A DNA stretch of 64,000 nt from an uncultured Pelagibacteraceae bacterium (GTDB taxonomy: Bacteria > Pseudomonadota > Alphaproteobacteria > Pelagibacterales > Pelagibacteraceae): NCBI GenBank assembly GCA_902588255.1, contig CACIOK010000001.1, forward strand, positions 43,141-107,140, given 5' to 3'. How positions within the stretch are numbered: the stretch's first letter is position 1; the number at the start of each line of letters is the position of its first letter. Both the position numbers and the translations under genes were made by a program. The notes under the pieces were generated by a model, which had not been told where the DNA came from, searched no databases, and saw nothing but the letters and a program-made list of their open reading frames with translations. Of this stretch, positions 23,789 through 31,694 are shown one piece after another.

Positions 23789-26185
23789 TTATGCCACCAT
23801 GCTCTCAGCTTTTTGTAAATCAACAGCAACAATTTGGCTAATTCCTTTTTCAGGCATTGTTACACCGTAAAGCCTGTCCATTTTAGACATTGTTAGTGCA
23901 TGGTGAGTTACAATTATAAATCTAGTGCTAGTAATTTTTGTTAGTTCTTCTAAAAGGTTACAAAATCTTGTAACGTTAGCATCATCTAAAGGTGCATCAA
24001 CTTCATCTAACACACAAATTGGAGAAGGGTTAGTTAGAAATACTGCAAAAATTAGAGATAAAGCAGTTAAGGCTTGTTCACCACCAGACAATAAAGTTAT
24101 AGATTGTAATCTTTTACCAGGAGGACTTACTAAAAGTTCTAATCCTGCTTCCAATGGATCCTCGTCATCAACAAGTTCTAGTTTTGCATTTCCTCCATTA
24201 AACAATTTTGTGTAGACTTCGTTAAATTTTCTATTAACTTTTTCAAAAGCCTCCAAAAGTCTCTCTCGTCCTTTTTGATTCAGTTCATTTATACTTTCTT
24301 TAAGTTTAATGATTGCCGTCACTAAATCTTGTCTATCTTTTTCCATTTTTTTTATTTCTTCTTCATATTTATTTGTTTCTTCATCAGCTCTTAGGTTTAC
24401 TGATCCTAATTTTTCTCTTTCTCTCTTTTTTTCGTCTAACTTTTCTTCTTGGCTCACCGCATCAGGTAATTCTTCAAGATCTTTTAAATCAGAATTTTCA
24501 AGAATATTATTTTCATTTAAATTTAATTCAACATCAACCCTATCTAATAAATCATCTTTTCTTTTTTTTAAGCCCTCAACTGTTGCGCTTGAACTCGCTT
24601 TTCTTTCTCTAATTTGTATGGTCTTTTCCTGAATTTCATTAAGTTGTAATCTTAAAGAATTTATTTTATTTTCTAATTCTTCAATTAAAGTTTGATTTTC
24701 ATTATTTTCACTTTCTGCAGCTCTTAAGCTTTCTGAAATTTGACCTTTTTTTTCGGCCTGAGTTTGGGGTTGTTTTTCAAGAACATCTAGTTGGTTTAAT
24801 AATTTATTTTTTCTTTCATTAAGCTGATTTACCATTTTTTCAGAATTTATAAGAAGATTTTTCCAGCTTTCTATTTCATTATCAATAATCTTTATTCTTT
24901 CTTTTCTTTTTACAGATTCATTTTTTATATTTTGATTTTTACTATAACTGTCTGCATATGCTTCTATAATTTTTTTACAATTATCAAGAACATTTATTGC
25001 TTCATCATTTTTTTTGGCATTTATTAATTCCTTAACTTTATCAATCTCAATTTTTAATTTATTTTTTGTTTCGTCTAAATCTTCATTAGACCTCTTTTCA
25101 GTATCATAATATTTAGAGTCTATTTCAATTAATTCGTTTTTTTCTTCTTTTAATCTTTTTTCATTAGAGGTTGCATCAATAACAATACTTTTTTCTCTAT
25201 CGACATCTTCATCTATTGTATTTGAAGATTTTTTAATACTTTGAATATCGTTTTGTATTCTTTCATTCTCTTCATCCAATCCTTTTAATTCAAGGTTCAA
25301 TCTTTGTAACTTCGAAACATTTTCAATATTTTTTTCTCTTAATGGAGAAACTTTATCTGTTTCATCTTTAATCAATTTTTCAAAATTATTAATTTGATCA
25401 TTATAAGAACCTACTTCATTACTCGCTTCATCATTAATTTCATTTTCTAATTTTATTTCATGATCAATATCTTTAAGTCTTAAATAATAAAGTCCAGCTT
25501 CTGTTTTTTTTATTTCTTCAGAAATAATTTTATATTTTGTTGCTTCCTCCGCTTGTTTTTGTAGACTTACTAGTTGTTTTTCTTGTTGCCTTCTTAATTC
25601 GTCGGCTCTTTTAAGATTATTTTCTGCTGCTCCAAGTCTTAATTCCGCCTCATGTCTTCTCACGTGAAGACCCGCAATGCCAGCTGCTTCTTCTAAAATT
25701 GCCCTTCTATCTGTCGGTTTAGCCGTTACTAATGCACCAATACGTCCCTGACTAATTATAGAAGGCGAATGCGCTCCAGTAGAAAGATCTGCAAAAAACA
25801 TTTGAGCATCTTTTGCTCTAACTTCTTTTTCATTGATGTAAAATTTTGAACCCTTGTCTTTTTCAATTTTTCTTCTTATTTCAACATGATCAAGATTTTT
25901 ATATTGTATAGGGCCACCTTTATTTTCATTTTTAATTCCCACAGAAACTTCTGCAATATTTTTTGAGGGTTTATTTGATGTTCCAGAAAAAATTACATCT
26001 TCCATTCCAGATCCACGCATACTTTTAGCTGAAGTTTCTCCCATTACCCATCTTAATGACTCTACAATATTGGATTTGCCGCAACCATTTGGTCCAACTA
26101 TCCCTGTTAAACCATTCTCTATAAGAATAGTTGTTTTTTCTGCAAAAGATTTAAATCCATTGAGTTGGATTTTTTTAAACTCCAT
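23789..26185 (-). CDS. smc: chromosome segregation protein SMC, short form without recognisable hinge
   Basis: SMC is the ATPase of the bacterial condensin complex. Both head halves are intact: Walker A GPNGCGKSN at 31-39, the Q-loop region SIISQGRIGALV near 142-153, the signature LLSGGEQALTALSL at about 698-711, and Walker B CVLDEVDAPLDD near 724-735. Typical SMC proteins have about 1150-1200 residues with a 150-residue globular hinge in the middle. This one has 798, and the region between heads (about 170-590) is charged coiled-coil sequence throughout, without glycine-rich hinge motifs. The only break is around KKNDEAINVLDNCKKIIEAY (391-410). No frameshift is seen. It is followed by the F0 ATP synthase genes. 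Confidence 0.88.
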   Translation of the reverse strand: MEFKKIQLNGFKSFAEKTTILIENGLTGIVGPNGCGKSNIVESLRWVMGETSAKSMRGSGMEDVIFSGTSNKPSKNIAEVSVGIKNENKGGPIQYKNLDHVEIRRKIEKDKGSKFYINEKEVRAKDAQMFFADLSTGAHSPSIISQGRIGALVTAKPTDRRAILEEAAGIAGLHVRRHEAELRLGAAENNLKRADELRRQQEKQLVSLQKQAEEATKYKIISEEIKKTEAGLYYLRLKDIDHEIKLENEINDEASNEVGSYNDQINNFEKLIKDETDKVSPLREKNIENVSKLQRLNLELKGLDEENERIQNDIQSIKKSSNTIDEDVDREKSIVIDATSNEKRLKEEKNELIEIDSKYYDTEKRSNEDLDETKNKLKIEIDKVKELINAKKNDEAINVLDNCKKIIEAYADSYSKNQNIKNESVKRKERIKIIDNEIESWKNLLINSEKMVNQLNERKNKLLNQLDVLEKQPQTQAEKKGQISESLRAAESENNENQTLIEELENKINSLRLQLNEIQEKTIQIRERKASSSATVEGLKKRKDDLLDRVDVELNLNENNILENSDLKDLEELPDAVSQEEKLDEKKREREKLGSVNLRADEETNKYEEEIKKMEKDRQDLVTAIIKLKESINELNQKGRERLLEAFEKVNRKFNEVYTKLFNGGNAKLELVDDEDPLEAGLELLVSPPGKRLQSITLLSGGEQALTALSLIFAVFLTNPSPICVLDEVDAPLDDANVTRFCNLLEELTKITSTRFIIVTHHALTMSKMDRLYGVTMPEKGISQIVAVDLQKAESMVA

Positions 26186-26192
26186 TAAAGAA

Positions 26193-26774
26193 CTATATCA
26201 GCTTTTCTATTATTTTTTTTAAATTTTTGAAGTTAAGGGTTTTTTCGAACTTTTTTCCATTGATAATTATTGTAGGAGTTGAATTTACTTTATATTTTTT
26301 TACACCTTCGATTCGTTCATTAATTACGAAATCTTCTATATCTTTATTATTCGTACATTTTTCAAAGTCTAAATCCAAATTTTCAGATTTTATTAAATCT
26401 TTAAGATTTTTGTTTAACTCATCAATTGTGTCTCCTTTAACCCACTTTTCCTGATTTTCAAAAAGTAGATGCAAAATTTCAGATTTTCCATCATTTTTAC
26501 AATGCGCAATTTTTGATGCATTAAGAGCGGCCAGGTCTAATGGAAAACTTTTAAATTCTATTCTTACCAAACCTTTATCAATATAATCTGTTTTAAGAGA
26601 AGGATAAATTTTTTTATGAAAGTTCGCGCAAAAACTACAAGTTAGAGACTCATATACTATAATATCAACTTTAGAATTTTCTTTACCTACAATTATTGGA
26701 TTAATTCTTATATCAGCATTTAAAAAAATTAAATTAGATGAAAATATAACTATAAATATAAAAATTTTTTTCAT
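26193..26774 (-). CDS. DsbA-like thiol:disulfide oxidoreductase
   Basis: A secreted thioredoxin-fold protein of 193 residues. The signal peptide covers about 1-20 (KKIFIFIVIFSSNLIFLNA). The active site is CSFC in YESLTCSFCANFHKK. The DsbA-type cis-proline region is KYKVNSTPTIIINGKKF. It probably oxidises or isomerises cysteines in periplasmic proteins. The order DUF721 - this gene - smc is conserved in Alphaproteobacteria, and its start overlaps the DUF721 stop by 4 bases. Confidence 0.87.
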   Translation of the reverse strand: MKKIFIFIVIFSSNLIFLNADIRINPIIVGKENSKVDIIVYESLTCSFCANFHKKIYPSLKTDYIDKGLVRIEFKSFPLDLAALNASKIAHCKNDGKSEILHLLFENQEKWVKGDTIDELNKNLKDLIKSENLDLDFEKCTNNKDIEDFVINERIEGVKKYKVNSTPTIIINGKKFEKTLNFKNLKKIIEKLI

Positions 26775-27130
26775 TTTTTTTTATCCTTAAAAGTTGAAAG
26801 TTTGATTTTGTTAACAAACTCATATCCTAAAAATTTATTAATTCTTTTAATTATAAAATTTCTTGAATATTCAACGTCAACTTCATTTCCTCTTTTAACC
26901 ATTAAATTTAGTCTCTTTATAGACAATTCTTTATAATTTTTAAAAGATTTTGGGTAGCAAGCGTCAAAAAGATCATTTCCAACAATTTTCTTCCAGTTAT
27001 CAACAATTTTGGAATAAACTTTGGCCTTTTTAAAAATAGTTTCTTTAATATTTTTTGGTAAGCTATCTTTAAAAGGTCTTAGGCCTTGAATTGACTTTTT
27101 TCTCTGCCTAATATTATTTTTTAATCGCAT
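26771..27130 (-). CDS. DUF721 / DciA-like protein
   Basis: A 119-residue basic protein. Alignment by eye to DUF721 is supported by the N-terminal GLRPFKDSLPKNIKETIFKK, the WKKIVGNDLFDACYPKSF core (W-x-x-I-V-G), and the strand-rich middle. The family includes DciA, a loader of the replicative helicase, but whether alphaproteobacterial members do this is not established from sequence. Its ATG (27128-27130) is directly back-to-back with the ATG of mutY. Confidence 0.72.
   Translation of the reverse strand: MRLKNNIRQRKKSIQGLRPFKDSLPKNIKETIFKKAKVYSKIVDNWKKIVGNDLFDACYPKSFKNYKELSIKRLNLMVKRGNEVDVEYSRNFIIKRINKFLGYEFVNKIKLSTFKDKKK
27091..27117 (+). promoter_or_regulatory. possible mutY promoter inside the DUF721 coding region
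   Basis: TTGACT (27091-27096) and TATTAT (27112-27117) are 15 bases apart on the plus strand, just before the mutY ATG at 27131. The spacing is shorter than ideal. There is no intergenic space, so the mutY promoter must be within the divergent gene and this is the best candidate I see. Transcripts would have a leader under ten bases. Confidence 0.3.
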
Positions 27131-28123
27131 ATGAAGAAAGAAAACATATCAAAAAAAATTCTATATTGGTACGATAATAATAAAAGAATTCTTCCATGGA
27201 GAAAAACTACATCCAAAAAAAATAAATATTATTACACTTTAGTGAGCGAATTTATGCTCCAACAAACGCAAGTTAAAACAGTAATCCCTTATTTTGAAAA
27301 TTTTGTAAAAAAAATTCCAAATCTTAAAAAACTTTCTGAGGTAAACGACAAGAAGTTAATGAAATGTTGGCAAGGTCTTGGGTATTATTCAAGAGCAAGA
27401 AATCTTAAAAAAACTGCAAAAAAAATATTTTTAAATTTTAAAGGAAACTTACCAAATAACTTAGAGGATCTAAAAACTCTTCCAGGAATCGGAGAATATA
27501 CAGCAAGAGCTATAATGGCTATCGCTTTTAATATCCCTGTTATTCCAATGGATGGCAATGTTGAGAGAGTACTAAAAAGATTTTTTTATCTTAAAAAAGA
27601 TAATGAAATTTCTAAAGATAACTTAAATAAAAAAAAATCTTTCTTTGGCATTTCAGAAAGATCTAGCGATTATGCCCAAGCATTGATGGAGATTGGAGCG
27701 ATAATTTGCAAACCTGCATCTCCATTATGTACCAAATGCCCTTTGTCATCAAAATGTATTTCATTTAAAAAAAATGATTTTGAAATAAAATCTAAAAAAA
27801 AATTAAATAAAGTAAAATATTTTGAAGCTAGAATTTATGGTAATAATGATAAATACTTATTAATAAAAAATAATAAATTTAATTTTTTAAAAAATCTACT
27901 CATTTTTCCAATGAAAGAAGTTAAAAAAAATGAATTTCAAACTTCAATTGATAATAAGGTAAATATTAAAATGTCAAACATGGATATGAAAATTATTTTA
28001 AATAAAAATACTATAAATAAAAAAATAAAAGGTGATTTTATGTTGGATAGAAATAATATTAATAAAATTATTTTACCATCATTTACTAAAAAAATATTTA
28101 AAACTCTTTCAAAACAGAAATGA
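27131..28123 (+). CDS. mutY: A/G-specific adenine glycosylase MutY
   Basis: MutY removes adenine mispaired with 8-oxoguanine. The 330-residue protein has SEFMLQQTQVKTVIPYF (catalytic Glu region), the helix-hairpin-helix LKTLPGIGEYTARAIMAIAF, the catalytic aspartate in VIPMDGNVERVL, and the iron-sulfur motif CKPASPLCTKCPLSSKC, which keeps the C-x6-C-x2-C-x5-C spacing. The C-terminal NUDIX-like domain is short and poorly conserved. The start is the only ATG that fits the family N-terminus. It overlaps the next gene by 4 bases. Confidence 0.95.
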   Translation: MKKENISKKILYWYDNNKRILPWRKTTSKKNKYYYTLVSEFMLQQTQVKTVIPYFENFVKKIPNLKKLSEVNDKKLMKCWQGLGYYSRARNLKKTAKKIFLNFKGNLPNNLEDLKTLPGIGEYTARAIMAIAFNIPVIPMDGNVERVLKRFFYLKKDNEISKDNLNKKKSFFGISERSSDYAQALMEIGAIICKPASPLCTKCPLSSKCISFKKNDFEIKSKKKLNKVKYFEARIYGNNDKYLLIKNNKFNFLKNLLIFPMKEVKKNEFQTSIDNKVNIKMSNMDMKIILNKNTINKKIKGDFMLDRNNINKIILPSFTKKIFKTLSKQK

Positions 28124-29253
28124 AAAAAATTGCTATTATTGGATGTGGAATCTCAGGTTTATATTTTGCAAATAAATTGTTAAGTGAAAAAACTTATGAC
28201 TTCACTATTTATGAAAAAAAATCTGAGCTTGATTTAAACGATGGTTACGGAATTCAGCTTTCAGTTAACAGCGTTAGATTGCTTAATGAAATAGGTTTTA
28301 ATAGAATAGCTGCCAGTGAAGTATCTTTCCCAAAAAAAGTTAATTTTTTTGAAGCTAAAACTTCAAAAAAAATATGTGAAATTGATATTTCAAAGTTTAA
28401 TAGTGAAAATAAAAGATATACCACTCTTAAAAGATCATTTTTAATTAAATTTCTTTTAAATAATATTCCGGCTGAAAAAATTAAAAATAATTTAGAATTA
28501 ACTGGTGTGGAACGAGGGCAAAAAATTAAACTTTCTTTATCAAACAATTTAACTGAAGAATTTGATTATCTAATTGTTTCCGACGGAGTCTTCTCAAAAA
28601 CCAAATCAATTATTTTAGAAAAGGACACAAGTCCAAAGTTTTTTAACTCGGTAGCCTTAAGAGGAAATATTAAAAATCTGGATAATAACGATATTGCATT
28701 ATATCTAGGTCCAAATTTTCATTTTGTAATATATCCAGTAAACCAAAATAAGGAATTTAATTTTATATCCATAATCAGAAAAAAACTAAGTAAAAATGAA
28801 ATTTTAAATCAGAATCTTTTTGAAAGTAGTGATTTTTTAAAATCCTTATGCAATGAAGTATATCAAAAAACTGCTATGAATTTGAATGACAAGTTAGAAA
28901 ATATTAAATCTTTTCCTATTTATGTAAGTAAAAAATTTGAAGATTTTAATTATAAAAATATCTATTTTATAGGAGATGCGTTATTTACTTTCCCCCCCTC
29001 TTTTGCACAAGGCGCTTCTCAGTCAATAGAAGCTGCACAAGAAGCATTTGAGGAAATAAATAATAATTCTAATAGTTATTATGAAAAAAGAGGTTTAAAA
29101 ATTAAAAAAGTTAATTGGAGATCAAAATTAAACCATTTCGCATTCCATCTTTCAAACCCTATTATTGTTTTGTTTAGAAATTTAATCTTAAAAATATTGG
29201 TTAATAATAAAAATTTTTTAAATAACTATTTAGGTAGAATTTATAAGGATTAA
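28120..29253 (+). CDS. FAD-dependent monooxygenase, UbiH / p-hydroxybenzoate hydroxylase fold
   Basis: A 377-residue flavoprotein aromatic-hydroxylase-type enzyme. The ADP-binding fold is [16 protein letters not shown] at about 5-20, and the second FAD motif is [19 protein letters not shown] followed by QSIEAAQE. The middle [15 protein letters not shown] is the DG fingerprint for FAD and NAD(P)H binding. It may hydroxylate a ubiquinone precursor (UbiH/UbiF/UbiL-like) or an unrelated aromatic compound; the sequence does not decide. It overlaps mutY by 4 bases and interlocks stops with ccrM in TTAA at 29250-29253. Confidence 0.78.
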   Translation: MKKIAIIGCGISGLYFANKLLSEKTYDFTIYEKKSELDLNDGYGIQLSVNSVRLLNEIGFNRIAASEVSFPKKVNFFEAKTSKKICEIDISKFNSENKRYTTLKRSFLIKFLLNNIPAEKIKNNLELTGVERGQKIKLSLSNNLTEEFDYLIVSDGVFSKTKSIILEKDTSPKFFNSVALRGNIKNLDNNDIALYLGPNFHFVIYPVNQNKEFNFISIIRKKLSKNEILNQNLFESSDFLKSLCNEVYQKTAMNLNDKLENIKSFPIYVSKKFEDFNYKNIYFIGDALFTFPPSFAQGASQSIEAAQEAFEEINNNSNSYYEKRGLKIKKVNWRSKLNHFAFHLSNPIIVLFRNLILKILVNNKNFLNNYLGRIYKD

Positions 29254-30323
29254 TTACTAGGCCTTAATCTTTGTCTTAATTCATCTATTGGCTTAAGTGA
29301 GTTTCCTGATCTATAATGCCAATATGTCCAGCCATTGCAACTTTCAGCACCCAATATTTTAGCAGCAATTTTATGAATAGAACCCTCAGACTTTTGGTAT
29401 TTAATACTTCCATCAACCATAATTTTAGCATTAACTTTTTCTTTTTGATCATATATTTCTGTACCTGGTTTAATGATACCCATTTCCACCAATGAGCCAA
29501 AAGGAATTCTAGGTTTGGATCGATTGTTTTGTAATGAGTCTAAATAGTTATCTTCTATTGGTTTTGTATTTTTAATTCTTATATTCGCAGCTTCAAAGTA
29601 ATTTTTTTCTTTCTCAATTCCATAAAAAATTCTCCCAAGTTTTTTTGCAACTACAGCGGTAGTTCCAGATCCTGAAAACGGATCTAAAATAAAATCATTT
29701 TTATTTGTAGAAGCCAAAAGTATTCTATGAAGCAATGCCTCTGGTTTTTGAGTGGAATGAACTTTCTTACCTTTTTTCTTTAATCTTTCATTGCCACCAC
29801 AAATAGGCAAACTCCAAGTTGATCTCATTTGAAGATCGTCATTTAAACATTTTAAAGATTGATAATTAAAAGTATATTTTGATTTTTCATCTTTAGAGGC
29901 CCAAATTAAAGTTTCATGAGCATTTGTAAATCTTGTTCCTCTAAAATTTGGCATAGGGTTATTCTTGTTCCAAATTACATCATTTAATATCCAAAAACCC
30001 AAATCTTGAATTTTTGCGCCAACTCTAAAAATATTATGATAACTACCTATAACCCAAATACTTCCATTTTTTTTTAAAATTCTTTTACATTCTGTAAGCC
30101 ACTTAATTGTAAAATCGTCATAAGTTTTAAAACTTTCAAATTTATCCCATTTATCATTAACTGCATCTACTTTAGATCTGTCGGGTCTAACTAATTTATT
30201 TTTTAATTGTAAATTGTACGGAGGATCAGCAAACACAAGATCAAAAGTTTCATCAGGAATTTTTTTTAATTCATTAAGGCTATCCCCATTAATAATTTTA
30301 TTTTTTAAATTTAAATTATTCAT
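29250..30323 (-). CDS. ccrM: CcrM-type DNA adenine methyltransferase (GANTC)
   Basis: A beta-class N6-adenine methyltransferase: the catalytic motif DPPYNL (33-38) precedes the SAM motif [19 protein letters not shown]. The 357-residue length, the [19 protein letters not shown] target-recognition block and the C-terminal domain ending [19 protein letters not shown] are typical of CcrM, which methylates GANTC and coordinates the cell cycle in Alphaproteobacteria. No restriction gene is adjacent. It is preceded by a cluster of GANTC sites. Confidence 0.95.
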   Translation of the reverse strand: MNNLNLKNKIINGDSLNELKKIPDETFDLVFADPPYNLQLKNKLVRPDRSKVDAVNDKWDKFESFKTYDDFTIKWLTECKRILKKNGSIWVIGSYHNIFRVGAKIQDLGFWILNDVIWNKNNPMPNFRGTRFTNAHETLIWASKDEKSKYTFNYQSLKCLNDDLQMRSTWSLPICGGNERLKKKGKKVHSTQKPEALLHRILLASTNKNDFILDPFSGSGTTAVVAKKLGRIFYGIEKEKNYFEAANIRIKNTKPIEDNYLDSLQNNRSKPRIPFGSLVEMGIIKPGTEIYDQKEKVNAKIMVDGSIKYQKSEGSIHKIAAKILGAESCNGWTYWHYRSGNSLKPIDELRQRLRPSN

Positions 30324-30340
30324 TTTATAAAAAACAATTA

Positions 30341-30418
30341 GACTCTAGCTTTGAGTCTCCGTCAACCTGAGATTGAATTAATTTGAGTCCTAATAGTTGT
30401 TTGAAATTTTATCGACTC
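30341..30418. promoter_or_regulatory. cluster of four GANTC sites upstream of ccrM
   Basis: Within 78 bases are GACTC (30341-30345), GAGTC (30353-30357), GAGTC (30385-30389) and GACTC (30414-30418). The first three are in the 85-base gap between rnhB and ccrM and the fourth overlaps the end of rnhB. The first pair forms an inverted repeat, GACTC-N7-GAGTC. These are targets of the methylase encoded next door, which suggests methylation-dependent autoregulation as described for Caulobacter ccrM. Confidence 0.6.
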
Positions 30419-30978
30419 AATATGTTGTATACTGGTTGAAATGTTTTTCTGTGGTGTTTTGTTACTCCAAATTTTCTAATGGATTTTAAATGTTCGTTTG
30501 TTCCATACCCAGCGTTTTTATCCCAATTGTAATTTTTATATTTTTTTGCCATTTTCGTTATCAAACGATCTCTAGATACTTTTGCTATTATTGATGCAGC
30601 AGAAATTTCAGGTATTTTTTGATCACCTTTAATTACATTTTTTATCTTATAATTTTGTAATTTTGGAACTTTATTTCCATCTATTAATACTAATTCAGGT
30701 TTTTTTTTAAGTTTTTTAATCGCTCTTTTCATAGCTAATAAACTTGCATTTAAAATATTTAACTTTTCTATTTCAATAATAGAAGCATAGCTAATAGACC
30801 AAAAAGAATTTTTTTTTATATATTTTTCTAAAATTTCACGTTTAGCTTTCGATAATTTTTTAGAGTCTTTAAGTTTTTTTTTGTTTATTTTTGTATTCAA
30901 TATTACAGCAGCAGCAAAAACAGGACCAATGAGACTACCTCTTCCCACTTCATCAACACCTGCTATAAGTTTCTTCAT
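30409..30978 (-). CDS. rnhB: ribonuclease HII
   Basis: RNase HII cuts at ribonucleotides embedded in DNA. The 189-residue protein has IAGVDEVGRGSLIGPVFAAA with catalytic D9 and E10, LVLIDGNKVP containing the third aspartate, and AASIIAKVSRDRLI with the last. YGTNEHLKSIRKFGVTKHHR is the conserved end. It overlaps the glycosylase gene upstream by 4 bases. The rnhB-ccrM order is conserved in Alphaproteobacteria. Confidence 0.96.
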   Translation of the reverse strand: MKKLIAGVDEVGRGSLIGPVFAAAVILNTKINKKKLKDSKKLSKAKREILEKYIKKNSFWSISYASIIEIEKLNILNASLLAMKRAIKKLKKKPELVLIDGNKVPKLQNYKIKNVIKGDQKIPEISAASIIAKVSRDRLITKMAKKYKNYNWDKNAGYGTNEHLKSIRKFGVTKHHRKTFQPVYNILSR

Positions 30979-31682
30979 CTAAAATTTATTTTTAATTCGT
31001 CCACTTTTTTTTTGATTTTTTTTAAATCTACCCAGGAATATTTTTTTTGATCTGCTTGCCTTAATAAATATGCAGGATGAAAAGTTATCATTGCAAGATA
31101 TGTTTTATTATTAATAATTAATTCTTTCCAATCACCTCTTTCTTTAGAAATTTTAATTTTTGTTCCAAACAGTGCCTCCATAGCGGTACTTCCCATAATA
31201 ACTAATATTTTTGGATCAATTATTGAAATATGATTTTTTAAAAAATTTGAATATTTTTTTATTTCATTAGAATCTGGTTTTCTATCATTAGGCGGTCTAA
31301 AGTTCACAACATTCGTTACATAAACATTTTTTCGATTAATATTAATAGCCGTAAGCATTTTATTCAAAAGCATTCCCGAATCACCCACAAATGGCTTGCC
31401 TAACTCATCTTCTTTTTGACCAGGTCCTTCACCAACTATCATTATAGGGCTATCAATATTACCTTCAGCAAAGACTATCTTTGTTGCATTTTTTTTTAAT
31501 TTACAATCTTCTATATTTTGAATTTTTTCCTCAAGTTTTTTCAATTCTTCGGTTTTATTTACAATCAAGGGCTCTTTTTTGACCCTATTAATTGGATTAT
31601 TACTAAAAATGTAATCAAAATCATAAGAATTAATTATTTCAGTGTTGATTATGTCGTTTTGATTTAATATTTTTTTAGTCAT
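30975..31682 (-). CDS. uracil-DNA glycosylase, family 4-like, lacking iron-sulfur cysteines
   Basis: A 235-residue uracil-DNA glycosylase. Motif A is MIVGEGPGQKEDELGKPF at about 81-98, and FVGDSGMLLNKML follows. Motif B is ITFHPAYLLRQ near the C-terminus. The segment VVNFRPPNDRKPDSNEI corresponds to the family block that usually carries a cluster cysteine (typically KCRPP-x-NR-x-P). Here the protein has a single cysteine, C60 in EDCKLKKNATK, so the [4Fe-4S] cluster of family 4 cannot form in the usual way. It overlaps rnhB by 4 bases. The start is 12 bases from the divergent TPR gene. Confidence 0.85.
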   Translation of the reverse strand: MTKKILNQNDIINTEIINSYDFDYIFSNNPINRVKKEPLIVNKTEELKKLEEKIQNIEDCKLKKNATKIVFAEGNIDSPIMIVGEGPGQKEDELGKPFVGDSGMLLNKMLTAININRKNVYVTNVVNFRPPNDRKPDSNEIKKYSNFLKNHISIIDPKILVIMGSTAMEALFGTKIKISKERGDWKELIINNKTYLAMITFHPAYLLRQADQKKYSWVDLKKIKKKVDELKINFR

Positions 31683-31694
31683 AATAGTGTATTT

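Noticed and set aside
23925-24632. Several long open frames on the plus strand opposite smc
   Set aside because: They are antisense to the coiled-coil and head coding sequence, are rich in Ser, Phe and Leu as expected from reverse-complemented Glu/Lys codons, and match no family. They overlap each other in different frames.
23789-26185. SMC shortened by a frameshift or split gene
   Set aside because: The frame is continuous from head to head and both ATPase halves are intact at the two ends, so a frameshift or truncation does not explain the short length.
29250-30323. Restriction-modification system around the methylase
   Set aside because: No endonuclease gene is adjacent; the neighbours (mutY, rnhB) and C-terminal domain identify it as the solitary CcrM.
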